Part shown: positions 32,690-44,155 of the stretch, in pieces
How the letters are laid out: each line of letters begins with the position of its first letter
Position numbering within the stretch: position 1 is the stretch's first letter
Assembly: GCA_026874595.1 (NCBI GenBank)
Contig: CM049317.1
Span: 73,063,118 to 73,127,117, forward strand
From: Sipunculus nudus
Lineage: Eukaryota; Annelida; Sipuncula; Golfingiida; Sipunculidae
Reading direction: 5' to 3'
Length of the DNA: 64,000 nt
Made by a program: the position numbers and the translations under genes
Notes under the pieces: model-generated
The model's database searches: none
What the model was told of the DNA's origin: nothing
Seen by the model: the letters and a program-made list of their open reading frames with translations, nothing else

Positions 32690-32960
32690 GGGGCGTGGGC
32701 ATGATGTTCCACCACCGTGCGACGCGTCTATGTTGCTCCAACAGGATGGACGTGGCTATGATGCTCCACCAGCATGGGATGCGACTATGTTGCTCCACCA
32801 GCATGGGACGCGGGTGTGTAGCTCCACCAGCATGGAACGCGGCTATGTTGCTTCATCAGTATGGACGCGGCTATGTTGCTCCAACAAAATGGGACGCGTG
32901 CATATAGTTACACCAGCATGGACGTGGCTGTGTAGCTCCACCAGCATGGACGTGGCTATC
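32690..32960 (+). repeat. ~32-bp minisatellite, about 8 units
   Basis: Tandem copies of a unit like TATGTTGCTCCACCAGCATGG with GACGCGGC or GACGTGGC. The paralogous site at 47540-47612 has only about two units. Confidence 0.9.
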
Positions 32961-32964
32961 TTTT

Positions 32965-33355
32965 TCTCTTTTTTTTTCGCTTTGTTTTTATTTTATCGAG
33001 AGTGCATGTTACATCATTTAATTGTTACATTATTCATTGATGTACTTTAGCCTTTTTGGCTACTTTTATAATCCTGCTGTTAACAAATATGTTTAAACCA
33101 AGTGTGCTTGATAAGGTGATTAGTAGGACGTCTCTATGACACGAAGACATGACATAAACTGAAAGTCCTCGCAGGTTGTTCTCGCAAGTTATGCGCTAAG
33201 TCAACGCATCGTTCTCACGTCCAACTAGCCTTTTTCTTGAAAAAAAAGTGCGAGGAAACATATGTACCCTAAGTGTTTAAGATCTCAATCGCTCTTCTTG
33301 CTAACTTAAGCGGAACTGTTAGTCCTCGGAAGTATAGTGTGAAAGCAAAGTCCTT
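32965..33355. other. Unassigned spacer
   Basis: No gene recognised; absent from the copy-2 unit, where 47612 jumps almost directly to the landmark block. Confidence 0.5.
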
Positions 33356-33359
33356 TCTT

Positions 33360-33900
33360 GTACGCATATACCGTATGTATGTATAATAAATTAGCTGTCA
33401 CAACACAATCAGTATCTTTTGACTTGTTATGTTAAATATATTGACACCTCCGTGTTAAAATGTTTGCTGGAGTTGATAACTTTATTTCGTGCAAAGACTC
33501 ATTACATGCACAGAGGTAAATCTGCAGGACAACCATCTGAGCCTACGGCATTGTGTAGGTTTTATATTTTGCTTTTGTTAATAGATTAACCAGAAAATTT
33601 AAACTGAGAGCTTAGTTGGCTGTGCAGAAACCATGTCATGTTTGCCATGTGAAAAACATCATAACCTGTTTCATTCATTTTCAACACATCGGACTGGGCG
33701 ATGTAATATAGTATCGTCCCCGTCTCTATTCATAATGAAAGAATATATTTTAAGGAATGCTCAAATAACGAATCATAGAAACATTAAGAGTTCAAATACC
33801 TCCTAGAGCACACCATTAGGAGACAATTTAAGACACTGTTGCATTATTCCGTTACACCTGTCTATGTAATCGATCCACGGTTGCAAAACATATAAAAGCT
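33360..33900 (+). repeat. Recurrent unit landmark block, copy 3, ends in TATA box
   Basis: Nearly identical to 47650-48190. Its right end contains TATAAAAG at 33891-33898, 106 bp before the gag ATG of the following element (48200-48207 in the other copy). It might be the left LTR or promoter region of that element, but related blocks at 6.0 and 18.4 kb have no element after them and no matching right LTR was found. Confidence 0.75.
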
Positions 33901-34003
33901 GAAATGAACCGAAAATGTTCAAATCACTTTGTCAGAGGTTAGTGTTTACTTTTGCGGATTTTTGTGAATGTTACTTCCATAGTCGGTTTGATTAGGCGTT
34001 ATC

Positions 34004-34985
34004 ATGGAGACATTGAAGTCTATTCTCGAGTGTGGACAGGCTTTAAGGGGATTTCGTGAACAAGCGTGCAGAGGCTTGAGACGCAAAGCAGCGAGATGAT
34101 GGGGAGCGCGATGTCAGGGCTAGGAAGCGTGAGTAAGAGCGAGAATGTTAAGCCAGAGCTCATGAGAAGGAGCGTGAGCGTGATGCCAGAGCCCACGAGA
34201 TAGAAGTGCTGAAGTGTAAAACAGGGCCCAGTGCGGTCGATGAGGGCTACAGTCAGATGGGAGGTAAGGAATCGATTCCGAAACTCAAGCTCCCTCATTT
34301 TGATGGACAGCACGACACACTAGATTAATTTCTAGAGCGTTTTGATCGTTATGACTGTACTTATACTTTGTACTCTAGTCCTTTGCTGCATGGTAAAGCA
34401 CTTGATACTTACACGCAGTTATCGGTTATGAACTATGATAAGATAAGATATAGTTAGCTCTTATAAAGCGTTACCAGATGACTAAGGAAGGATATCATAA
34501 CAAGTTTCGTACTTATAGGACAGATCGTGGCGTAACTCCCAATCAGTTCGCGGTACGGCTTAGTGGATACCTTGACCATAAGATAGAGATGGCAGGTATA
34601 GGCAATGACTTCAACATATTAGTTGACTCGCTGATGCGTGGACAGTATCTGAACTGTTGCAGCAAGGATCTCTCTGTTTTCTTGAAAGAGCGACGGTGTC
34701 GCGATATAGATAGTACGGCGGATATAGCCGAGAGATAAACAGATGCCAACGGAATACAGAGTTTTACGGTGAGTTCCCGTAGCAGTGCCCCCCGAACAGG
34801 GAAGCATGTATCTCAGCCGAGAGAGGAGCGCGAAGTAGAATGCATATCGGGAGGCTTGCTTTGCTTCATATGCCGCAGTTTAAGACTTGGGCGCGTGAAT
34901 GTAAACAGACCAGTGCCAGTTCTGGGCCAAGATCTACCCCACAAACAGGTCGTTCAGCTGTCGAATAGCGGTTTGTTAGTCTAGT
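34004..34985 (+). pseudogene. gag: gag (family 2, copy 1)
   Basis: ATG at 34004 (METLKSILE), then an Arg/Glu-rich stretch (ERERDARAHEIE), the capsid-like KLKLPHFDGQHDTLD and LLHGKALDTYTQL, and an open 86-codon part at 34478-34738 (MTKEGYHNKFRTYR...LVDSLMRGQYL...DLSVFLKER). A zinc-knuckle remnant, CFICRSLRLG, lies near 34863. Frames change several times. Confidence 0.75.
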
Positions 34986-35089
34986 AGTAGTCAGGTGGCC
35001 TAACCGAAGCCTAAGTCTATGTCAACCGTCGTTACGCAGTCCTAGTCGGCAAACGTCGTTACCGTTATTCCGGATTCGGATAAACAGAG

Positions 35090-35380
35090 TCAGTCATTCG
35101 GATTGACTGCTGTAGAAGAGGGCGGTAGCTCTTTTCCCATTATTGAGGGGTTAGTTAACGGCAAGGTAGCCAAGGTGTTACGCGATTCCGGACCAGATCA
35201 CTGACACAACGTTGAGTGTCGTTTGTTTAACGGATCGGTTAGACGTTTTCCGACGGCGAGGATTAGTGTAGTTTGTCTCTACTTTGTGGGAACTATCGAG
35301 GCGAAGGTATTCGGAGTTGTCGTATGCTACTTAGCACTAGGAAACGTAGCCAGATCCGAATGCTCCGAATGATCCGAATC
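35090..35380 (+). pseudogene. Aspartic protease-like region (family 2, copy 1)
   Basis: AKVLRDSG at about 35170-35192 is the retropepsin-type active-site motif (D-S-G), preceded by a PIIEGLVNGK strand. The rest is broken. Confidence 0.55.
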
Positions 35381-35639
35381 CTAAATTGAAGTCTGATCGG
35401 AAAAAAAAACAGACAAGTAATTTCCGCTGTAGAGAAACGTGCAGTTGCGCGTAAGCGCGAAAAACGATAACCCGTGGTTTGTATGTCGCAAGACCAGACC
35501 CTGATGCAAATCCAGCCAAATTTTTGAAGGCACAGAAAGCTGATCAGTCGTTAGCTCCGTATAAGAAGATTGCTATATCGGCTGGCAAAGGTGATGGCAC
35601 TTTCCGGATTAAGGATGATTTTTAGTCTGAATTGCGACA

Positions 35640-36530
35640 GACAAACGCGGTGATGCAGATAGATCAAGGATCGTGGTACCCCAGTCGTTATGGACTGACG
35701 TTATGAAGTTGGACCACGAGGCGATTTTGGCGGGTCATCAGGGCGTGGATCAGATACACGATCGCGTGAGAGCCCAGTTCTACTTGGAGAGAATGTACGG
35801 CGATATGGCAGCGTTCTGCAAGTCGTGTCCCAAAAGTCAGAAAACCACACCAAAAGGCAGAGTGCCTGAGCTACGTTAGGCAAGATGCCACTTATTGTCG
35901 AACCCTTGGCGTAGTATCGCCATGGATCTGGTGGGACCGGTCATCGGTACATACTGACCATTATGGACTACGCTACGAGGTACCCTGAGGCAGTAGCCTT
36001 AAAGAACATAGACACAGTGACCGTAGTTAGTAGATGTCTATGCGCAAGTAGAAGTACCGGCGGAAGTACTCATCGACTTGGGGAATCAGTTAACGTCTCA
36101 CCTCATTAGGAGAGAAGTTAGCCCAGTGTTATCGGCCAAACAGCTAACTACCACACCATATCACCCATGGTCCCATGCGCATTCTACGCGACCTGTGGAC
36201 CAAGCGTTATACGAACGCAGAATTCAAGATGACACATCAGTACGTTCTCTATCTCCAGGATAAGTTGAGCGATACGTGTGCGATAGCTCGGAGGCTTTGA
36301 GAAAATCCGCAGAGTAACATTAGCAGTATTATGATAAAGGTAAACACATCCGCAAATTCGAGATCGGAGACGAGGTATTGTTGCTCCTCCAGCGTCGAAG
36401 GCAAACTAGGTCACCTAGACTATCGGGTCAAGTTCGAAAACAAGGTCAAAACCTTCCATGTAAACATGTGGAAACAGTATCAGATCAGGAATGATCCCCA
36501 GCTGTTTTGTCGGCAGCCAAACCGAACGTG
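35640..36530 (+). pseudogene. Integrase (family 2, copy 1), lost catalytic Glu
   Basis: Zinc-binding module in the open stretch 35673-35879 (HEAILAGHQG...CKSCPKSQ), then core pieces AMDLVGPV and LIDLGNQLTSHL. After TTTPYHPW the sequence jumps to SHAHSTR..., because about 190 bp present in copy 2 (50633-50823), including the catalytic Glu region, are missing. The C-terminal part (YVLYLQDKLSDTCAIARR) follows. Confidence 0.75.
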
Positions 36531-36539
36531 ACGTTAAGG

Positions 36540-37439
36540 TAAATGCCGAGCTCCGCAAGCGACAGCAACGTGAGATCTTTTAGCCCGGTATGGGGAAGTT
36601 TTCACAGATGTCCAAAAACTCACTGATGTCATAGAGTGTAATATCCGTCTCACTTCCGATACACCCACGAAGGCGAAAGGTGTACCATTCGAGTTGAGAG
36701 AAACAATGGGATCAGGAATCATCGAGATGTTAGAACTATGTACTTTTGAGAAATCGCAGTCGGTATTTGCGTCACCCTGTGTCATGTTGCGCAAGCCAGA
36801 CGGAAAGATTTGATTCGTGATCGATTACCGTAGTTGAATCAGTCGGTTTTATTTGATCCAGAACCGATGGCGGGACCGGAAACTCTGTTCATCGAAGTAG
36901 CCAACAGTCACTATTTTACGGAGATTGAACTAACGAAAAGCTAATTGCAGATTCCGTTGTCGGAGGAATATGGAAACAAAACGGCGTTCGTAACGCCTGG
37001 CGGACATTTCCAATTTTGGCTGATGCCTTTCGGATCAATGACCGCAGGAGCAGTTTTTACCTGCATGACGAGAAAGCTGTTCAGCGACATTGCAAACGTG
37101 ATTTGTTAAATCGATGATGTACTGATACATACAGAATCGTGGGACGAGCACGTGAGAACACTCACAGTGTGCTAACTAGGTTAGAGCTTGCGAACCTTGC
37201 GGTTTTACCAACCAAAACCTTTGTAGGTTATCGCAGTCTGGTATTTTTGGGCTTCCTCGTAGGCACTGGATACTTGGCTACAAACCCGTCGCTCCTTAAG
37301 AAAATCCAGAGCGTAGAAAAACAGACAAAAAGGCCTTGAGAGCCTTTATAGGTCTAACCGGTAATTCCCGGAAGTTCGTACTTTACGCGGAAAGGGTAGC
37401 CTAACAATTTGGACTGGAAGGAGGTCCATGAAAATGCGA
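36540..37439 (+). pseudogene. Reverse transcriptase (family 2, copy 1)
   Basis: In changing frames: SPCVMLRKPDGK, VIDYR, YFTEIELTKSY (motif A, Asp replaced by Glu), AFVTPGGHFQFWLMPFGS, IDDVLIHTESWDEHVRTL (YxDD-type box), then FVGYRSLVFLGFLVG with LLKKIQSVE, and FIGLTGNSRKF. It lies after integrase. RNase H is cut off at 37439. Confidence 0.8.
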
Positions 37440-39245
37440 ACAACTCCCTGGATGTCCAGTTGAAAGATTCCTTTTCATATGGTTATGAGTTTTGCTCTGC
37501 ATTGGGATTAAATTTCAATTATCCAGACGGGGGGGGGGGGGGGGGTATTTCTTAGCAACAGAAGGAGGATATGGGTAAAAGAGACCTAATTTTTCACGTT
37601 TCCCAGGAGACTTTTCATGCACCTCCCAGGATGTAAATTGAGAAGATTCCAGGTCCAGTTGTTACGATGAGTGCCTCTAAACGAATCAACTATTCTTTAA
37701 AGGTCTCAGAAAAAGAGATAAAAGTGCGTAAAATTTGAAAAAAAGGTGGTGCTACGAGTCTAAAGAAACTAATGAATCACTCCATGATGAATATATATGG
37801 ACAGAATCATGGTGATCAATGCATTAGTTGTTGAGATACTGGGGCCTTTGTATCACTTTTTAAGTATTCGGGAGGTGGGGGTTATTTCTCATTCCAGGTT
37901 TCCTGGGAGACCTTTCATGGACCTCCCAGTATATAAAGTAAGAAGATTCTAGTTCCTATGGTTAAGAATTGTGCACTGTTAACGTAAAACTATTTCTAAG
38001 GTCTCAAAAATGGAAAAACATACATAAAAATTCGAAAACATACAGGTAGAGCCACCAGTCTACAGAAAACGATGAAACACTCTATGATGAATAGGCATGC
38101 AAAGATCATGGTGATCAATGCTTTACTTGTTGAGATACCGGAGCGAGCGTTTGTATTACTTTTAAATTATTCTGGGGGCAGGGGGGTACTTCTGAGCCCT
38201 ATAGCTGGGAGGATATGGGTAACAGAGACTTAAGTTCAGGTTTCCCAGGAGACCTTTCATGGACCTCACAGTATATAAAGTAACTAGAATCTAGTTCCAA
38301 TGGTTACGATTTGTGCACTGTTAACGGATAACCATCTCTTTAAAGGTTTCAAAAGTAGAAAAAAATGCGTAAAAATTCGAAAACATCTAGGTTGCGCCAC
38401 CAGTCTACAGAATACGATGAATTACTCCATGATGAATAGGCATGCAAAGATCATGGTGATCAATGCATAAGTTGTTGAGATACTGGAACTTTTGTGTCAA
38501 ATTTTCAATTATTCTGGTGTGGGGGGTGGGGGGTGGATTACATCTGGGCCCATAGGTCGGAGCATATGGGGGTGACAGAGACCTAATTTCCGGTTTCCTA
38601 CGAGACTTTTTCAAGGACCTCCCAGGATATAAGTTAAGAAGATTCTGGGTCCATTTGGTACAATTCGAGCTTGTTAAGGAAAGACCATATCTTTAAAGGT
38701 CTCAGAAATAGAGATAAACAATGCGTAAAATTTGACAAAAAAATCAAGGTTGCGGCACAAGTCTACAGAAACTGTTGTGGCACTCCATGATAAATATGCA
38801 TGCACAGAATCGTGGCGATCAATGGATTAGTTGTTGAGATACTGGAGCTTTTGTATTACTTTTTCATTATTTTTGGGGGTGGGGGCAGTTCGGAGGATAT
38901 AGGTAACAGAGACTTAATTTATGGTTTCCCAGGAGTCTTTTCATGGACCTCCCTGGATATAAAGAAAGAAGATTCTAGATCTAGTGGTTAAGATTTGTGC
39001 CTTGTTGACGGATAACCACATCTTTAAATGTCTCAATAATAGAGAAAAATGCGTTAATTTCGAAAACAAATCCAGGTGGCGCAAACAGTCTACAGAATAT
39101 GATGAAACACTCCATGATAAATATGTATACAAAGAATCATGGTGATCAATGCATTGGTTGTTGAGATACTGGAGATTTAGTTTCAAATTTTCAATTATAT
39201 TGGGTGTACTTCTGAGCCCCATAGCGCGGAGGATATGCGAAACCA
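37440..39245 (-). repeat. ~340-bp tandem repeat, about 5.5 units
   Basis: Units begin near 37975, 38316, 38668 and 38999 (GTTAACG-type starts) and share AAAGGTCTCA-AAATAGAGA, ACTCCATGATGAAT, ATCATGGTGATCAATGCATTAGTTGTTGAGATACTGG and GACCTCCCAG-ATATAAA. They are the reverse complement of the units at 61646-64000. Reading frames across them are not genes. A G17 run sits at 37529-37545. Confidence 0.9.
37529..37545. repeat. G17 homopolymer
   Basis: Seventeen consecutive G residues inside the first tandem unit. Confidence 0.95.
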
Positions 39246-39585
39246 AATTAGTCGAAGAAGCTCATGCCTATTAAATAAGATCTTTGCATGTATGGATAGA
39301 TGCAATCTATGACTGGAATATAAATAATAAAGCCTGAAACAGAAAAAAAATATTTAAATCTGCAAAAGTAGTTTTAATATCCATAATTCTGTGTTGCACT
39401 TTTTTGTGATCGCGCCTGTGTTTCTTCAATTTTCTTGTTATATAATTTCTAATATTTATTCTGTTTTAAAATATTTAAACGAGATTGGTATGAAAAATAT
39501 AACACTGATTGACATTTTTAGTCTGTAATTTTACTTAAATAAATAGCACTCAGTGAATTGAAGAATAATACACACAAAATGTACT
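39246..39585 (-). repeat. LINE-linked segment, also at 55155-55530
   Basis: Matches 55155-55530 closely (GAAGCTCATGCCTATTA, TAGATCTTTGCATGTATG, ATTCTGTTTTAAAATATTTAAACGAGATT). It lies just 3' of the LINE ORF1 on the - strand, so probably ORF1-ORF2 spacer or tail. Confidence 0.7.
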
Positions 39586-40545
39586 TCAGTCCGTGTCTGA
39601 GCCCCTCATTCCCACTCCTGTTGCATTTTCTTCAACCGACACAGGCCGTGTACGAATATTCACTTGGTCACCATTTATAAATAGTTTTCCTCTCCAGAAG
39701 CGGACCTTGTGCCCTGCTTTAAAGGCCTCATTCTTTTGCGGTTTTCCGTTTTGTTTGTAGCGGTAGTCCAGGGTCGCCAGGTCTTTCGTGAAGCGTATCA
39801 CCTTGCCTTTTACTTTTCCTTGATGTGTTTAAATTTCGCTCTTTACAGGTCAACTGAAAAATCTTGCAAGGATGTACCTGGGGCGAGCACCTTTTTAACC
39901 AACTTTATATTTCTGCAGTCCTTAGCCATTCCCATTTCTCCGACAACTTCTATTCGTAAATTTCATTCACGCAAGTATCGTTCTTGCTTGTTTGTTTCCT
40001 CGGCCAGTTCCTTTCTTAACCTCTCAATTTCTATCATATTGTTTTTGTTCTGTCTGTCTAATTCCCCCTAGTTTTTTCTTTAATCCTTCTATAAGCTCAG
40101 AGAGTTTATTTTAACGTACTTTCAGCGTCTCAACTGTATCGTCCATTGTTAGAAGTCCATTTTCCAATAAACACATCTTTTTTCAGACTCTTTTGTTCTG
40201 TTGATATTTCATCCAGTTGTTTTTTTTAATCCACGTGCACAGAACTTATGTGGTCTTTAAGAACTTTGTTTGAAGTTGTCACAAGATTCTTCATTTCGGC
40301 CTGGGCATTTCTTTAGCTGAGTCGCCATGTCCGTGGCTCCGTGAGTCCATCAGTTAGTATTATTTCTTGTTCTCCTGGCTCTTTTTCGAGGAATTTATCC
40401 ATATCTCCCATAGAGCTATTACGTTTCTTGCCAGTCTATCCTGTCTTTGGGATTATGCCTTTTTGCGACCAAACCCTTGCTAATTATTAATTTTCTTTCC
40501 GGAGCTCTCGAAGCCACGTCTTTATCTTCGATTCATGTGACTGGA
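39586..40545 (-). pseudogene. L1-like LINE ORF1 (RNA-binding chaperone), copy at 40 kb
   Basis: On the - strand, the open stretch 39586-39801 reads MIRFTKDLATLDYRY...GHKVRFWRGKLFINGDQV, the C-terminal end of L1 ORF1 proteins. Upstream in broken frames lie NLRIVG-like and VLVRF-like pieces of the RRM-type core, and a Glu/Lys/Leu-rich coiled-coil region toward 40500. Stops and frameshifts; the copy at 55540-56540 is better preserved. Confidence 0.7.
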
Positions 40546-40589
40546 AGGGAAATTAACTACCTTTTTTAGAAAAAGTCAGTTTTTTTAAT

Positions 40590-40740
40590 CTCTCACACTA
40601 AAGAATAAACTACATTAATTTGTGAAAAGAGTCAATAAAAAGTCTTTTTACCCGTGTTATAACCGTCTGTACAAAGAGAATATACAAACCTTCTGTACTA
40701 AACACCAACATTTAAATGTAAAAAAGTCAATAAAAAGTCA
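40590..40740. repeat. ~100-bp monomer array, copy 2
   Basis: One to two monomers (TCTCACACTAAAGAATAAACTACATTAATTTGTG, AGTCAATAAAAAGTC, GTCTGTACAAAGAGAATATAC) between a LINE ORF2 end and an ORF1 start on the - strand. Confidence 0.8.
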
Positions 40741-40741
40741 A

Positions 40742-41075
40742 TCAGTATCTTGTTAATTGAAAATTCTCCAGTGATGTTCTAGACAATTTTTCTTGGCTGC
40801 ACTGTATCTCTATGAAATAATTATTTCTTACATGGTTTATTGCTTCACTTTTTGTTGTTTTTGCCTGTTTGCACCTGCATACATACATACACACACATAC
40901 ACACATATATATATTTATATATTTAAAATAAGTAATATAAGATTCAAGATATAATTTTTTTCTGTTCCCCGATATCACAAAATTTAAACTTATTGTCACT
41001 TTTTTTATCTCCCATTATCCTGTTCAGCCATAATGTTATATCAAACTAGAATGTTTGTACTATAGTACATCCCAT
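40742..41075 (-). pseudogene. LINE ORF2 extreme C-terminus, copy at 41 kb
   Basis: On -, RCKQAKTTKSEAINHVRNNYFIEI..CSQEKLSRTSLE and a stop at 40742-40744, matching the ends at 56830 and 7680. The CATA/CACA run at 40878-40920 sits where the 7.8 kb copy has a long TA array. Confidence 0.7.
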
Positions 41076-41084
41076 AGTTAATCG

Positions 41085-43306
41085 TTCTGGCTTAAACTTA
41101 TAATTGCCTCCACCAAGGAGATTATGCGTTCACTCACGTTCGTGCGTAAGTGTGTAACTCATGCAGTCATCAGTGGAAATTATTTATACGTTAGAGATTA
41201 TATTAGAGGAATAAATTGTTAGGGCCAAAATGGTAATTTATCTTACTTTTCATGTCGAAATAATGTTTGTATCCAACATATTATTAAAACGTTAATGAAA
41301 TGTATATAAGTATTATTTTTATTAGGAATAAATGTCGGATTATTTTTTTCAGGATACGTGATGTTAGTAATGTGACTTAGTAGCCTACTATAGTTACAGT
41401 ATTTGGACGTGGTGCAAAAAAAAACATTCCGCTTCAAACTTTGCCAATGCACGTCCCCTTGAGAAAGAAACAACATGCAGTCCTCTGAGTACTTTTCTCC
41501 TGCATCCCCGTGCCCTTATCGAACTCATTATCATTTCTCGTTATCAACTCAAAAATTATTTCCCTGTTTGTCGACACCGCTCATGAGGACTGTAAATTTA
41601 TGTTCACACTAAAATCGGGTTGTCACAAGTCGCAATTAATTATGAGTATAATACAAGTAAATGTAATAATGTCTTTTTCAGAAGTAGTCCTGGCATGTTG
41701 GATTATATGGATTTTTACGCAACAGTCGTCTGTTACTTATATGTCCTCGTGCGAAATTTTTATTTGCAGTATGTAAAACACAGGTTTAAGAAAACACTGG
41801 ATTCATATATGATTCACAAAAAAAAATAAAGTACAGGCATAAATAATAAGCATTGTGCTACGGAGATGCTATAGAAGTATTACAACCGGATTAAAGGGGA
41901 GGGGATTTGGAAAAAAAACGACGTTTCTTTTACGTTTTTGATCAAAATAATGCCTAAATCCCCTATAAATTCTCCCTAAGGCAGAGATATATTTTCTTAT
42001 TCATGCTTACAGATTAAGACCCTGTGTCGAAAACATGTTAATACCCATGGTGCGGTTGGGTTATGGGTGTGTCTGATACCACTCATTTCACATAAAAAAG
42101 GCGATCGGGCAGCAGGCTTGAGAAGTGACTGAATCAAGGCGTTGATTATCTGTGAAGAGTTACTCTATGTATGTATTTCTCATTTCTACATAGACTTATA
42201 TTTCATTATTTTCTGCGTTTTATACTTTATTTTTTGTTTAACGACAAATTTCTTGAGAGTAAATACAAAAGCGTACAATGATAAATGTAGAATAATTGCT
42301 TAAGGCTGAAATAGCGTACGGTTCTGGGGGGACTATGTCCGAACAGTGCAGGTACTTAACATCCATGATTAATGGACGCTGTCATTTCACAAATACTATT
42401 AGTTCTGTTGCTAATTTTTAGAAAGATCCTTAATTCTGAGTTTACTGAATTGGATTGCTTCTTTCCTGGTGACGTGACATTCACAAAAATTGTGGTGTGA
42501 CCTTTATGTTAACCTCTGAAACAGTATTAAGAAAACACAAATCTATAATATGATCATCTAATTTGGTAAAGTTCTGTAAAAATTGTAAATAAACAGATGG
42601 TAGAGAAATGTTATATATATCCAAAAACCATTCTCGGTCTGCATGACAGCAATCAGTGGGATCACCTTTACTTTACTAAACCTATCCTCGTGTACTGAAG
42701 TCATTCAATATATTTGCAGGATTCTATTCGTAGTTTTAAATTTACACCTTTAATTTTAAAATAAAAGTAACGATAAAGGAAAGCTAAAGCCAAGGGATAA
42801 AAATGGCAATAAAGGTAATTTAAAGGAAACATAAAGGTAACGTTTAAACTGTGCACAGTTTCCCTGCTTAAAATATGCCGTCTTACACTTAAAATTTATT
42901 TTTAGGATTTTCTGAGCATTTTTCGGTTTAATCAAACATGACATCAAAAGTGTCGAGGGCATTTTCAGTTGGCTTTTCAATTTTGATCCAATCATATTAT
43001 CCTGAAAACGCTAAGAAACTACTAGATGTGAAAACGGTTCAGAACATCCATAATACCACAATACTATATGTTTTATCATTTGTCGGGCAAAACACGGGTC
43101 ATGGCGTTCAGCTGAATTTTGTAAAAGTTTAGCAAATCCGAAACATGCTTATTTCTACTGTTTTTTTTAAATATACGTATTTGGAAAGCTTAAGGAAATT
43201 GCCTTCCAATTTGGTGAATATAAATTACTAAATATATGAATGCAGCACTAATACTCTGACTGCAATAAATAAAATAAGAACAGTTTTTAAATACTGTGTT
43301 CCATAT
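41085..43306 (+). repeat. Duplicated-unit segment, collinear with 10361-12310 and 57160-58340
   Basis: See the 10.4 kb copy. It continues to 43306, where it repeats the 14740-14934 sequence. Reading frames are not conserved. In this copy the intervening 12.4-14.7 kb DNA of the first unit is absent. Confidence 0.85.
43303..43306. repeat. 4-bp target duplication ATAT, left
   Basis: Repeated at 44152-44155 after the solo LTR. Confidence 0.7.
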
Positions 43307-44151
43307 TGTTACGGAACCTAATATCAACAGATCACGTATGCGTGATGAACATAAATTTTGACAAGAAGATAAAAAAAATCAGATTATTTAACACTAGGCA
43401 GCGTGAAATGTCTAGGGGAATGAATAAAGAAGTTAGTGGTTCTTTGTTCACAAATAACTATAATTTATTCTCCAAAAAACCCTTACATTACAATACACTA
43501 AATCAATACAATTACACAGTACAACAGCAGTATAAAAACAAATCAATACAATCACAGAGTAAAATAAACAAAGTGCACAGTACCTGGATACCACCACTGT
43601 CACAACGATTAGTCCTTTTAAATGTATAATGTCCACACGAATACTCTCGGAGAATTACAGTCTAATGTAAAGCTCTTGTAACAATCCAGAAAGTAAACTT
43701 GAGGCAGGCAGCATTGAATTGTATGGAGCTAGTAATAGTAGAATCCCTGAAATTACTGGATAATCGGACAGGTCCCACAAACTGACATACACACGTCTGT
43801 GTCCGCTGGAATATTCTCTCACCTCTCTCTCGGCTCTAAAACACAGCCCCCTTTTTATAATCTTTCACCCGATGCCGAGAATTTTCCACTTCTCGAACAG
43901 TCGAAAGGATCTAACATAATACACAGTAAACACGCGTTACAGGAATCATCTAGAAGACGTCGCTTTGTCTCAACGTATTAGGGTTCACACGTGAGCTCGT
44001 CCCGGCTCGGCCAGGCGAGAAAGCCCCAAGCTAGCATGACGACGAGAGTTCAACCAGTACTGATTAAACTGAGTGGGCAACACGCGGCCAGACGCGGGCG
44101 CTACATCACGAGTTACGCCCGTGTCACACAATAAAAGGGGCACCTGTAACA
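43307..44151 (-). mobile_element. Solo LTR with intact ends, at unit site 2
   Basis: 845 bp, TGTTACGGAACC...CACCTGTAACA, flanked by ATAT on both sides. Collinear with 15101-15937, and its outside flanks match that copy too. More distantly related to the LTRs at 20438 and 27732. Short peptide frames in it are not genes. Confidence 0.9.
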
Positions 44152-44155
44152 ATAT

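Larger units (their letters stand above)
34004..37439 (+). mobile_element. LTR-type retrotransposon remnant, family 2, copy 1 (gag-PR-IN-RT)
   Basis: About 3.4 kb of heavily mutated gag-pol, again with integrase before RT. It is collinear with 48313-52010. It ends inside the region just after the RT thumb, where it abuts the ~340-bp tandem repeat. No LTR, primer-binding site or target duplication was found. Composition is distinctly less AT-rich than its surroundings, which suggests a different source or age. Confidence 0.8.

Noticed and set aside
32311-32907. Long Arg-Glu and Ser-Leu repeat proteins on both strands
   Set aside because: They are produced by a (GA)n microsatellite and a minisatellite; the paralogous site has different repeat lengths and no conserved frame.
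33360-33900. Left LTR of the family 2 element
   Set aside because: It ends in a well-placed TATA box, but related blocks occur without the element at 6.0 and 18.4 kb, and no matching right LTR, primer-binding site or target duplication was found.
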